A stretch of DNA of 58,166 nt from a virus, in the IMG/VR virus record IMGVR_UViG_3300032116_000230, positions 1-58,166 of that record; one strand, given 5' to 3'. This document shows positions 16,584 through 23,044 of the stretch, one piece after another. The position numbers were made by a program, and so were the translations under genes. Each line of letters begins with the position of its first letter. Position 1 is the first letter of the stretch. The notes beneath the pieces are model-generated. The model had not been told where the DNA came from, searched no databases, and worked only from the letters and a program-made list of their open reading frames with translations.

Positions 16584-17323
16584 TCTTGTTGGATATTTGA
16601 CTCCAAGAATTGCTCGAAATCCACTTCTACATCTTCCCAAAAAGTATCAATTCTATTTTTAACCTTCTCAAGCTCTTTTTCTAAAAAAACTAATCTCTTG
16701 TAATATCCATCAAGAATAACTTTAACATTGTTGCTTTCCTCTTCAGCAGATATTATGTCTTGTGATACCGGTTCAGTTCCTATTCTTCTTAGAAATCTAT
16801 ATGCTGGATTGGATGCTTGTTTAAGCTCTTGATAAAGCTCAAAATCCTCTTCGCTGATTTCTTCGGTCAGGTCGTTTAGATGATTTACTCTTTCTTGGAT
16901 CCAATCTTCGGGTTCATCAAATAAGTAATCCCTATATTTGAGAAAAAGCCAACCTCCACTTCTCCCCGCTTGACTCCAGGCCTCAAAAAATCTAGATGAG
17001 TCAATTATATCGTCCGCTTGTATTTGAAGATTGTCAGAAAGAAAAGTATCCCACATTTGATAGATGTAATCAAGGTCAACATTATATGTTTTCCGGAGCT
17101 TCTCAAATTCTGGCCAAGTTCTAGTCTTGATGTTAAATTCAAAAGAATCTGAATTTTTCCTGCCATTATATGAGTAGTCTTTTTGGATTTTTTCAGCTTT
17201 TAAAACTACTTTTTCTATTTTGTCCATAATCTCAGGAACCCAGTCAAATCTTGTATCTAGATCAAAGTCTTCAGGCTTCATTCCTTGTGATTCATTAAGA
17301 TAATCTGCAAACCTCTTTATCAT
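16580..17323 (-). CDS. Putative virion-packaged helical protein
   Basis: 247 residues from the ATG at 17323; a longer start at 17359 is possible but would bury the promoter-like box. The N-terminus MIKRFADYLNESQG matches the capsid-targeting-like family here, with a candidate prohead-protease site after YLNE. The rest is charged and alpha-helical, with coiled-coil tendency at residues 190-235. It is a monocistronic minus-strand cassette like the other family members. Confidence 0.65.
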   Translation of the reverse strand: MIKRFADYLNESQGMKPEDFDLDTRFDWVPEIMDKIEKVVLKAEKIQKDYSYNGRKNSDSFEFNIKTRTWPEFEKLRKTYNVDLDYIYQMWDTFLSDNLQIQADDIIDSSRFFEAWSQAGRSGGWLFLKYRDYLFDEPEDWIQERVNHLNDLTEEISEEDFELYQELKQASNPAYRFLRRIGTEPVSQDIISAEEESNNVKVILDGYYKRLVFLEKELEKVKNRIDTFWEDVEVDFEQFLESNIQQD

Positions 17324-17328
17324 GAAAC

Positions 17329-17336
17329 TATATATC
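17329..17336 (-). promoter_or_regulatory. Late-promoter-like box GATATATA (minus strand)
   Basis: GATATATA read on the minus strand, 5 bases before the ATG at 17323. It supports the shorter start of the minus-strand gene. Confidence 0.4.
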
Positions 17337-17348
17337 AAGCAATTTACT

Positions 17349-17846
17349 ATGATGAACATGGACCCACTTTTTGCAGGTAGATTAATCAGAACTTATAGTG
17401 GTCATTATTTTGATGTCTTTGACCCTAATCCTGATCATCTTGAGATAATAGATATTGCTCATTCATTATCCCTGTTATGCAGATTTGCAGGACATATAAA
17501 GAGCTTTTATTCAGTTGCTGAACATTCCATTTGGGTTTCAGAAAAAGTCTCAAAACAGCACGCTTTACAAGCTTTATTACATGATGCCAGTGAAGCATAC
17601 TTAATTGATTTACCAAAACCCATAAAAGACGAGATTCCACAATACTTGGAGGTTGAGGATAAGCTCATGAAGGTTATCGGTAAAAAATTTGGATTTGATT
17701 ATCCTCTTTGTGATGAAGTAAAGCTTTATGATAGGGAGGCCTTATTTTTTGAATGGGAAAATAAAGTACTGAGCGACAACTTTCAATCAATGGATTCAGA
17801 AACAGCCAAGAAACAATTTTTAGAAATTTACTACAAAATAAAATAA
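17349..17846 (+). CDS. HD-domain phosphohydrolase (YfbR-like)
   Basis: 165 residues from ATG 17349; a start at 17322 would add 9 residues and overlap the divergent gene. Metal-binding HD-superfamily residues are visible: H59 in AEHSIW, H78-D79 in LLHDASEAY, and a downstream Asp in the helix containing DREAL. This matches the 5'-deoxynucleotidase-like HD proteins found in hosts and phages, which dephosphorylate deoxynucleoside monophosphates. It would act in the cytosol in nucleotide-pool remodelling. The substrate is inferred from family only. Confidence 0.8.
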   Translation: MMNMDPLFAGRLIRTYSGHYFDVFDPNPDHLEIIDIAHSLSLLCRFAGHIKSFYSVAEHSIWVSEKVSKQHALQALLHDASEAYLIDLPKPIKDEIPQYLEVEDKLMKVIGKKFGFDYPLCDEVKLYDREALFFEWENKVLSDNFQSMDSETAKKQFLEIYYKIK

Positions 17847-17852
17847 AAATTT

Positions 17853-18128
17853 ATGCCTAAAAGTAGAGTAAGAAAGAAAAATGGTAAAAAGGTAAAACAT
17901 ACACCTAAACCAAAAGGCTTGTCAAAAACTAAGATGAAAAAACTCATGGAGATGATTCAAAGCCAAAATAAATCTTCAGAAGGAGGTGCAGTTTCTGAGA
18001 TTAGATCGGAAAATGAATCATTAGAAATATCTAGCGATTTCACAAAAAAATTAAACGTAAATCCAAGTAGTGAAATCGATTTATCAGGTCCGTCTTTAAG
18101 TGAAATTGACGAAAAAATAAGTGAATAA
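17853..18128 (+). CDS. Small basic/acidic two-part protein
   Basis: 91 residues. The first 45 are strongly basic (Lys/Arg/Pro), suggesting nucleic-acid contact. The remainder is Ser/Glu-rich and acidic. It lies 6 bases after the HD gene and 55 bases before thioredoxin. No family recognised. Confidence 0.6.
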   Translation: MPKSRVRKKNGKKVKHTPKPKGLSKTKMKKLMEMIQSQNKSSEGGAVSEIRSENESLEISSDFTKKLNVNPSSEIDLSGPSLSEIDEKISE

Positions 18129-18183
18129 AGATTGAAGTTCAAAGTCTTTGAGGTTATATAGACTACTAAATAACTCAAACAAA

Positions 18184-18498
18184 ATGAATAGTCTTAAAGA
18201 CCAAGAACTAGAAAAAGTAATTGATTCTTCACAGAAATCTTTTATCCTATTTTCTGCAGATTGGTGTGGACCTTGCAAAATTATAAAACCAACATTGGAG
18301 AAAGTGTCAGAAGAATTTCAAAACGATTTCAATTTCGTAAAGGCAGATGTTGGAGAGGCTCAACTAACAACTAAAAAGTTTGGAATTAAAAATATTCCAA
18401 CATGTGTGATCACCAGTGAGGGTAAAGAAGTTGCTAGATTTTCAGGAGTAAAATCAGAAGATCAAATAAAAATTTTCCTCCAGGAGAATCTAAATTGA
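18184..18498 (+). CDS. trxA: Thioredoxin
   Basis: 104 residues from the ATG at 18184. The redox motif WCGPC occupies residues 27-31, preceded by FILFSADW, and the cis-Pro motif NIPT occurs near residue 75. This is a complete single-domain thioredoxin of normal length. It would reduce disulphides in the cytosol; phage thioredoxins typically supply ribonucleotide reductase with electrons. No reductase gene is seen in this window. The chosen start removes 12 unlikely residues from the longest possible frame. Confidence 0.92.
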   Translation: MNSLKDQELEKVIDSSQKSFILFSADWCGPCKIIKPTLEKVSEEFQNDFNFVKADVGEAQLTTKKFGIKNIPTCVITSEGKEVARFSGVKSEDQIKIFLQENLN

Positions 18499-18561
18499 AA
18501 CTTTGTATTACATTAGCGGTATCAAAATAAAACGTTCTTTCATTTCTTATTCTTTTTTTCT

Positions 18562-18604
18562 TGAAGCGGTTTAGAAGGATACTCCACAATTACGCAAAAA
18601 AAGC
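18562..18604 (+). repeat. GAAGCGGT element, copy 1
   Basis: First copy of the repeated RNA-like element: TGAAG, CGGT, 6 variable bases, GGATACTCCAC, then TTACG and A7. A short imperfect TGAAG/CTCCA hairpin can enclose a 15-base loop. Confidence 0.6.
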
Positions 18605-18790
18605 TGAGTATTAATCCCCAAGATTAGTACAAGGCACAAAGGTTTTAGTAGTGCTACAGAAAAAACGCCTGCAAAGGAAAACCACAGTAGATCGGGTCAT
18701 TATACCGGCCTAGAAATTAGGGTACGACTAGCTAACGTAATTAGCAATCCCTTTTAAAGATTTCTCAAGAAACAAAGAAATAACTAAATC

Positions 18791-18833
18791 TGAAGCGGTG
18801 TTTTGGGATACTTCACTTATTATCGAAAAAAAC
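18791..18833 (+). repeat. GAAGCGGT element, copy 2
   Basis: Second copy, 229 bases downstream. It has the same 15-base loop length between TGAAG and CTTCA, and here the stem pairs perfectly. An alternative 8-bp helix, GTTTTGGG with CCCAAAAC, competes with it. Confidence 0.6.
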
Positions 18834-18890
18834 CCAAAACTAATATTCTCGGATTTTTTTTAAAGACTAGCAATAGTCATAAAAATTCTG

Positions 18891-18931
18891 GGATCTAAGT
18901 GTGAGATTTTTCACATTCTAGATCCTTTTTT
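18891..18931 (+). terminator. Intrinsic terminator before Ro60 gene
   Basis: The stem is GGATCTA plus GTGTGA pairing with TCACAT plus TAGATCC (18891-18925, one or two wobble/mismatch positions), followed by a T6 run. It would end transcription of the upstream structured RNA and separate it from the Ro60 message. Confidence 0.75.
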
Positions 18932-18957
18932 ATTGTGTAATTTAAACCACAACTCTC

Positions 18958-20580
18958 ATGTCTAAATTAAGCGAATTTGGTATTAAAGAAACAGCTTTGT
19001 CTAGAAAAAACTCTGGAGACAAAGTTCAGAATTTCATGTCAGGAACATCTTACAAGATTTCTCCTTTACAAACATTGAAAATTGTAGCAGCTTCTTCGAT
19101 TTTTGGAGAACCTCAATATTATCGGGATGGGATCAATTCTAATGCTACAATCAAAAATATCTCTACGATTATAGACCATTCAATTTTCCCGGATCTATTC
19201 AAAGATAAAAGATCTGCAGTGGATGTTTTTGAGCAGGCAATCGACAATTCGCTTTCTTTTGATTTCCAAGCTACATTGGACTTAGCCCTAGAACTCAGGA
19301 CTGAATATCTTATGAGATTAAACCCTTCGGTTATATTTGTTAGGGCACTTTCTCACGAGAGCAGGAAATCTTTTAATGAGATGAATCCTGGTTATATGAA
19401 AAACATCGGGAAGAAAATTGCAGAAAGACCTGATGACTTAACTAACCAGTTTGACTATTACATGTTTAAGAATGGAACAAAATCAAAGCTTCCATCCTTA
19501 ATTAAACGTACATGGGCGGAAAGATTAGAAGAGTATAGCAGATATCAGCTCAACAAGTACAAGGGCAAAAAACTCATTGACCTAGTAAGAATATCTCATG
19601 CTTCTAATGATGACATCAGTGAGCTTATGACAACTGGTAAGCTCAATATTTTAGAAACTGAAATGACCTGGGAAAGTCTTAAGTCTGCAGGTAAAAACTG
19701 GCAAGAGATTTTGAAGCAAATTACAGTTCCTCATATGGCTCTTCTGAAAAACCTAAGAGGAATTTTCAAAGAGATATCAGATCTTGATACCACCGTTAAA
19801 ATTCTAGATGGATTAAAATCTGGAGTTTTGAAAGGAAAGCAATTCCCATTTAGATATTGGTCAGCTTATAAAGCAGTTAAGTCTTCAGAAGAAGTAAACA
19901 ACAAAAGACTAATACTTGATGCTTTAGAAGAATGCTTAGATATAGCAGTAGCAAATATGCCTAAGCTTAAGGGTAAAGTTGCTTGTCTGTCTGACAATTC
20001 AGGTTCTGCTTGGGGATCTTGTCAGAGTGAATATGGATCAGTTACCGTAGCAGAAATTGCAAACCTTTCTTCTTTAATTACTGCAATGCAAGCAGACCAA
20101 GGTCTTGTTGGTGTTTTTGGTGATAAACTTTCATTAGAAGAGATCTCTAAAAGAAATGGTCTACTCACACAACTGGAAGAGACATCACAAAGAGGAAAAA
20201 TGCAAGGGGGATCTACTGAGAATGGTATTTGGGTATTTTGGGATCAAGCCATCACAGAAAAGATTCACTACGATACGGTCTTCATTTACTCTGATATGCA
20301 AGCGGGACACGGTGGTCTTTTCGGATTTTCAAACACTGTTGGCAGATCTCCTTATGGAACAACTAGTTCATCCACACACGTAGATGTTTTAAAGATGGTT
20401 GAAGTTTACAGAAAGAAGGTGAATCCTAAAGTAAATGTCTTCTCTGTTCAGGTTGCTGGATACGATAATTCAGTTCTTCCAGAAAATCTTTATAGAGGTG
20501 CAATTTTATCAGGTTGGACAGGAAAAGAACCTGTCTTTGCAAAAGCAATTATTGACATTTGGGATTCTATAGAATCCTGA
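18958..20580 (+). CDS. rsr: Ro60-like TROVE/vWA RNA-binding protein
   Basis: 540 residues. The N-terminal two thirds (about 20-330) is an all-helical repeat region as in TROVE domains. The C-terminal part (from about 335) is a von Willebrand A fold with the MIDAS motif DNSGS starting at D346 and a later FIYSDMQAGHGG segment. Length and layout match Ro60/Rsr (about 520-540 aa). This family forms a ring that binds misfolded RNA ends in its cavity and Y RNA on its rim; in bacteria it partners with PNPase. The N-terminus (MSKLSEFGIKE) also ends in an I-x-E motif, possibly by chance. It has its own terminator downstream. Confidence 0.88.
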   Translation: MSKLSEFGIKETALSRKNSGDKVQNFMSGTSYKISPLQTLKIVAASSIFGEPQYYRDGINSNATIKNISTIIDHSIFPDLFKDKRSAVDVFEQAIDNSLSFDFQATLDLALELRTEYLMRLNPSVIFVRALSHESRKSFNEMNPGYMKNIGKKIAERPDDLTNQFDYYMFKNGTKSKLPSLIKRTWAERLEEYSRYQLNKYKGKKLIDLVRISHASNDDISELMTTGKLNILETEMTWESLKSAGKNWQEILKQITVPHMALLKNLRGIFKEISDLDTTVKILDGLKSGVLKGKQFPFRYWSAYKAVKSSEEVNNKRLILDALEECLDIAVANMPKLKGKVACLSDNSGSAWGSCQSEYGSVTVAEIANLSSLITAMQADQGLVGVFGDKLSLEEISKRNGLLTQLEETSQRGKMQGGSTENGIWVFWDQAITEKIHYDTVFIYSDMQAGHGGLFGFSNTVGRSPYGTTSSSTHVDVLKMVEVYRKKVNPKVNVFSVQVAGYDNSVLPENLYRGAILSGWTGKEPVFAKAIIDIWDSIES

Positions 20581-20600
20581 GTTTTTGTGCCATATCAACC

Positions 20601-20626
20601 AAATCCCGCTCAGGCGGGATTTTTTG
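20601..20626 (+). terminator. Intrinsic terminator after Ro60 gene
   Basis: AAATCCCGC, a 4-base TCAG loop, GCGGGATTT, then a T run. A strong, symmetrical hairpin 20 bases after the Ro60 stop codon. Confidence 0.9.
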
Positions 20627-20674
20627 TTTCTCTAAGATACATATGTAGACAAAACTAAATAATCTTATCAAAAC

Positions 20675-20821
20675 ATGGCTAAACCTAAGAAAAGTGAATC
20701 CACTAGTACATTCAGAAAGAAAGCAAAGAAATGTAATAAAGGGATACATTCTAAGTGTAAATCTAGTAAAAACAAAAAATCTAAGAATTACAAAAAAGTT
20801 TACGTTGGCCAGGGAAGATAA
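20675..20821 (+). CDS. Very small Lys-rich protein
   Basis: 48 residues (MAKPKKSE to VYVGQGR), about one third Lys, with two Cys (C20 and C28). It ends in KNYKKVYVGQGR, which resembles the C-terminus of tiny basic proteins in other T4-like phages (recollection, not checked). It lies between the Ro60 terminator and the gene at 20843. Strong basic charge suggests RNA or DNA contact. Function unknown. Confidence 0.65.
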   Translation: MAKPKKSESTSTFRKKAKKCNKGIHSKCKSSKNKKSKNYKKVYVGQGR

Positions 20822-20824
20822 ATA

Positions 20825-20832
20825 GATATATA
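20825..20832 (+). promoter_or_regulatory. Late-promoter-like box GATATATA
   Basis: Lies 10 bases upstream of the ATG at 20843 and 3 bases after the preceding stop codon. Confidence 0.45.
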
Positions 20833-20842
20833 ATTAAAAAAG

Positions 20843-21187
20843 ATGAGGCATTTAAAAATATACGAAGATTATGGTTTTGAAACCATGCCAGTTGAAACTA
20901 CTCCAGTTCACTTTGAAGCTGAATCTACCGACATCACCCAAGGTGATGCTTATACCGAGGGAAACTACTTTGTAAATTTTGAAAATTCTGAAGGCATGCC
21001 TACAACAATCGAAATAGGTGGTGCATTAGAACCAGAATACACTGGAGGATCAATGGTTAGCAAAATGGAGATGGTTCCAGATTCTAGTTCAGACGGAAAA
21101 CAGTATTCAATTATTGGTTACTACGAAAAATCTTCAGATATCCCAACAGGATACGATCTTAAGAAAGTTCTAATCGAGGAAGTTTAA
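20843..21187 (+). CDS. Small acidic protein
   Basis: 114 residues, acidic, with an N-terminus (MRHLKIYEDYGFE) distantly similar to the packaged-protein family in this window. The body is predicted beta-rich. It is preceded by a late-promoter-like box, so it may be a virion or late protein. No known family. Confidence 0.6.
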   Translation: MRHLKIYEDYGFETMPVETTPVHFEAESTDITQGDAYTEGNYFVNFENSEGMPTTIEIGGALEPEYTGGSMVSKMEMVPDSSSDGKQYSIIGYYEKSSDIPTGYDLKKVLIEEV

Positions 21188-21199
21188 TCAAGCATTTTT

Positions 21200-21496
21200 A
21201 TGGCAATCAAGATTTATTGTGAATTCGATGAATTCAGCTATGAGGAGAAAGATATCTTCTCATACTTTGAAGAAGATGAAATTGAGAGACCAGACTACGA
21301 AGATCTCTGGGATGATCCAGCATCAGATTTAGACAATTTAGCCCTAAACAGAAGCTCAATCAGGGAAGATGCTAATTTTTATATTGTCTGTGATACAGAA
21401 GATGAAGAAATAGCCGAAGATGTTGCATCTTATTTAGGCAAACCAACTAAAATTTTCATCGAAGAACTTCATAAAATATTTTTTTCAGTACTTTAA
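21200..21496 (+). CDS. Very acidic small protein
   Basis: 98 residues with a large excess of Asp and Glu, especially residues 6-45. The acidity would suit a DNA-mimic or inhibitor protein, but that is speculation; no family is recognisable. It ends just before the promoter and leader of the tRNA cluster. Confidence 0.6.
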   Translation: MAIKIYCEFDEFSYEEKDIFSYFEEDEIERPDYEDLWDDPASDLDNLALNRSSIREDANFYIVCDTEDEEIAEDVASYLGKPTKIFIEELHKIFFSVL

Positions 21497-21501
21497 TTTG
21501 T

Positions 21502-21509
21502 TATCTTTG
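21502..21509 (+). promoter_or_regulatory. Bacteroidota-type -7 box TATCTTTG
   Basis: An exact TAnnTTTG match, the -7 consensus of Bacteroidota housekeeping promoters, with a T-rich stretch about 20 bases upstream in place of a clear -33 TTTG. It places a transcript start near 21515, just before the leader peptide frame at 21545. Confidence 0.55.
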
Positions 21510-21544
21510 TGAAACAAAAGCATTCACAAAGGTATAAAACACAA

Positions 21545-21604
21545 ATGATAGGAAAATCAATTTCATTAAGGCTAATATTAAGGTCGTTCATAAGACGATT
21601 TTAA
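21545..21604 (+). CDS. Candidate leader peptide of the tRNA operon
   Basis: A 19-codon open frame (MIGKSISLRLILRSFIRRF) with an AAAGG-type sequence about 12 bases upstream. Its codons include three ATA, two TTA, two AGG and one AGA. These are read by the Ile-TAT, Leu-TAA and Arg-TCT tRNAs encoded directly downstream. The frame ends within the structured region that can form an antiterminator or a terminator. Short length and ATA/TTA richness can arise by chance in AT-rich DNA, but AGG is uncommon and the position is exactly that of an attenuator peptide. Confidence 0.6.
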   Translation: MIGKSISLRLILRSFIRRF

Positions 21605-21674
21605 AAGGTCCTAATTTTGATATTCCATCTTAAATATATCAAAAACCGGGACCTTTAAAAGTTCCGGTTTTTTT
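21579..21674 (+). promoter_or_regulatory. Attenuator: alternative hairpins before tRNA genes
   Basis: Four ordered segments are visible. Segment 1 (21579-21587) pairs with the start of segment 2 (21595-21603; 9 bp, two wobbles). The end of segment 2, AAAGGTCC (21604-21611), pairs perfectly with segment 3, GGACCTTT (21649-21656). Segment 3 also belongs to the terminator stem 21643-21652 with 21661-21670. Pairings 2:3 and 3:4 share 21649-21652 and so exclude each other. This is the geometry of amino-acid-operon attenuators. A ribosome stalled on Arg/Ile/Leu codons in the leader frame would free segment 2 to pair with segment 3. Confidence 0.6.
21643..21674 (+). terminator. Intrinsic terminator (attenuator terminator arm)
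   Basis: AAACCGGGAC pairs with GTTCCGGTTT (10 bp with one G-T), with an 8-base loop and a T run to 21674. It lies 30 bases upstream of the first tRNA gene. Confidence 0.85.
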
Positions 21675-21704
21675 GTTCTTTGAAGTAGTGGTAAAATAAT
21701 TTAA

Positions 21705-21776
21705 GCCCCCGTAGTTCAACGGATAGAACATGTGACTTCTAATCTCAAAATGTGGGTTCGATTCCCGCCAGGGGTA
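21705..21776 (+). tRNA. tRNA-Arg (TCT)
   Basis: A full cloverleaf: D-arm GTTC/GAAC, anticodon loop CTTCTAA (anticodon TCT), T-arm GTGGG-TTCGATT-CCCGC. The acceptor has one C-A mismatch and a G-T end pair, and the anticodon stem has one T-T mismatch. CCA is not encoded. It reads AGA and AGG. Confidence 0.88.
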
Positions 21777-21781
21777 CTTTT

Positions 21782-21789
21782 TATATATA
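21782..21789 (+). promoter_or_regulatory. Late-promoter-like box TATATATA
   Basis: Lies 7 bases before the ATG of the homing endonuclease, in the 20-base gap after tRNA-Arg. It could give the endonuclease expression independent of the tRNA transcript. Confidence 0.35.
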
Positions 21790-21796
21790 GTTTAGT

Positions 21797-22447
21797 ATGA
21801 ATTGTAAATATTGTAAAGAAGATAAAAATATATTTGGATTAAAAAATCACGAGTCTTATTGCAAAATGAATCCAGAAAGAAAGAGTAAAGCTGGAGAAAA
21901 TAACCCAATGTTTGGAAAAAAATCTAATGCTTCCAATCAATATATAAAATCTAAAGAAATGGGGCTCTCATTTCCTTTATTAGCCCAAGAAACCAGAAAA
22001 AAAATATCAGACTCTAAAAAGGGTGAAAAATGGACACTTGAAAGGAAAAAAAAGCATTCAGAAAAAATGAAAAAAACAGTTCTTGAAAACCCACACTCTT
22101 ATTCAGCTAATAACGTTTCAGGTAGAACTAAAATTTTTGAATATAAGGGATTTAAGCTTAAAGGAAAATGGGAGCTAGATGTAGCAAAATGGCTCGACAT
22201 TCATGAAATACAATGGACAAATAAAATTACAAAACCATTCGACTATTTTTGGATAGGGAATATTCATTACTATTTTCCTGATTTTTATTTGCCAAAAATT
22301 GATGCTTATATCGAGGTAAAAGGCTATGAAAGAGATCGTGATAGAGAAAAGTGGAAATGCGTAAATAATCTTATAATAATCAAAAAAGAGGAGATTGAAC
22401 AGATAAGAAGAGGAATATATGAAATTCCCACAAAATATTTATCATAA
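21797..22447 (+). CDS. Homing endonuclease (NUMOD3 plus PD-(D/E)XK-like)
   Basis: 216 residues. An N-terminal C3-C6-H18-C22 zinc-finger-like motif is followed by a NUMOD3-type GENNPMFGKK segment (33-42) and Lys-rich DNA-binding helices. A C-terminal nuclease core has PD (161-162) and E173-V-K175 in YFPDFYLPKIDAYIEVKGY. NUMOD3 motifs are typical of free-standing phage homing enzymes. It sits inside the tRNA cluster, between tRNA-Arg and tRNA-Met, as a mobile insertion. The cleavage target is probably nearby tRNA DNA in related phages (inference). Confidence 0.82.
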   Translation: MNCKYCKEDKNIFGLKNHESYCKMNPERKSKAGENNPMFGKKSNASNQYIKSKEMGLSFPLLAQETRKKISDSKKGEKWTLERKKKHSEKMKKTVLENPHSYSANNVSGRTKIFEYKGFKLKGKWELDVAKWLDIHEIQWTNKITKPFDYFWIGNIHYYFPDFYLPKIDAYIEVKGYERDRDREKWKCVNNLIIIKKEEIEQIRRGIYEIPTKYLS

Positions 22448-22448
22448 A

Positions 22449-22523
22449 GTTCCCTTAGCTCAGTTGGTTAGTAGCAACGGTCTCATAAACCGTAGGTCGT
22501 AGGTTCGATCCCTACAGGGAACA
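22449..22523 (+). tRNA. tRNA-Met or tRNA-Ile2 (CAT)
   Basis: Acceptor GTTCCCT/AGGGAAC, anticodon stem ACGGT/ACCGT with loop CTCATAA (anticodon CAT), T-arm GTAGG-TTCGATC-CCTAC, discriminator A. The anticodon stem lacks the three G-C pairs of initiators, so it is an elongator Met or a lysidine-modified Ile2. The D-arm is imperfect. It starts 2 bases after the endonuclease stop. Confidence 0.85.
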
Positions 22524-22535
22524 CATTTTTAAAAT

Positions 22536-22611
22536 CGAGACATAGCTCAATGGTAAGAGCAGGATCCTTATACGATCAAGGCTATGAGTTCAAGTCTCAT
22601 TGTCTCGACCA
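22536..22611 (+). tRNA. tRNA-Ile (TAT)
   Basis: Acceptor CGAGACA/TGTCTCG, D-arm GCTC/GAGC, anticodon loop CTTATAC (anticodon TAT, reading ATA), T-arm ATGAG-TTCAAGT-CTCAT, and an encoded ACCA end. The first anticodon-stem pair is mismatched. The unmodified TAT anticodon for Ile is rare in bacteria and common in phage tRNA sets. Confidence 0.82.
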
Positions 22612-22614
22612 TTT

Positions 22615-22698
22615 GCCCGGGTGGTGGAATTGGTAGTCACGCAGCACTTAAAATGCTGTAACCATTTGGTTGTACGGGTTCGATTCCCGTCCCGGGTA
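22615..22698 (+). tRNA. tRNA-Leu (TAA)
   Basis: Class II tRNA with a long variable arm (ACCATTTGGT stem-loop), acceptor GCCCGGG/CCCGGGT, anticodon stem CAGCA/TGCTG with loop CTTAAAA (anticodon TAA, reading TTA), and T-arm ACGGG-TTCGATT-CCCGT. It is the last gene of the cluster. Confidence 0.92.
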
Positions 22699-22704
22699 CT
22701 TCCT

Positions 22705-22989
22705 TTACATATTCCAAGAAGGATTAGCTACAATTAGCTTTCCGTTCTCAATTCTAGGAATAGGCTTAGTTGAGTAAGCATCATCATATTCTATTTGGTC
22801 AGGATAGAATTTCTGTCCTTGGAACATAATATAATTTTGTTCATCCTCTTCTTTTCCTCTGTGACTCCATCCTTGGCCCTTCATTGAGTCTTGTGCAGCA
22901 TCATCAATAGTAGGATTTCCGAAAATACTATTCCAGAACCCCTCGTTAATCTTGGTTCCAAAATTTCCAAATTTTCTTATGTGTTTCAT
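22705..22989 (-). CDS. Small capsid-targeting-like protein
   Basis: 94 residues. The N-terminus MKHIRKFGNFGTKINEGFW fits the packaged-protein pattern with a candidate cleavage after KINE and before G. The remainder is short and soluble. A minus-strand monocistron with its own GATATATA box, ending 7 bases from tRNA-Leu. It could be an internal head protein; no family known. Confidence 0.65.
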   Translation of the reverse strand: MKHIRKFGNFGTKINEGFWNSIFGNPTIDDAAQDSMKGQGWSHRGKEEDEQNYIMFQGQKFYPDQIEYDDAYSTKPIPRIENGKLIVANPSWNM

Positions 22990-23006
22990 TGATTAATTAG
23001 ATGTTT

Positions 23007-23014
23007 TATATATC
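23007..23014 (-). promoter_or_regulatory. Late-promoter-like box GATATATA (minus strand)
   Basis: Lies 17 bases upstream of the ATG at 22989 on the minus strand. Confidence 0.5.
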
Positions 23015-23044
23015 TGATTGTGACGAATATGTAATCACAGGTCA

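Larger units (their letters stand above)
18499..18890 (+). ncRNA. Candidate structured RNA(s) upstream of Ro60 gene
   Basis: About 390 bases without a credible coding frame between thioredoxin and the Ro60 gene. Two related segments of about 43 bases (18562-18604 and 18791-18833) share TGAAGCGGT, a 6-base spacer, GGATACTYCAC and an A7 run. Several helices can be drawn: an 8-bp perfect stem GTTTTGGG/CCCAAAAC (18800-18807 with 18833-18840), ATACTC/GAGTAT (18579-18584 with 18606-18611), GGCAC/GTGCT (18633-18637 with 18651-18655), and GCTAA/TTAGC with a 5-base loop (18731-18745). Bacterial Ro60 genes are often adjacent to Y RNA genes, so one or two Y-RNA-like transcripts are a reasonable inference. 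A leader or riboswitch is the alternative. Confidence 0.5.

Noticed and set aside
17322-17348. Upstream start for the HD-domain gene
   Set aside because: It adds 9 residues not needed by the fold and overlaps the start of the divergent minus-strand gene; ATG 17349 is preferred.
18499-18890. tmRNA, group I intron or riboswitch in the long non-coding gap
   Set aside because: No tRNA-Ala-like ends, tag frame, intron core or known aptamer motif was visible. A Y-RNA-like or unknown RNA is the better, still unproven, explanation.
18958-18993. Capsid-targeting-like N-terminus on the Ro60 protein (MSKLSEFGIKE)
   Set aside because: The I-x-E match is weak, the basic/aromatic pattern is incomplete, and the gene lacks the late box; not counted in the packaged family.
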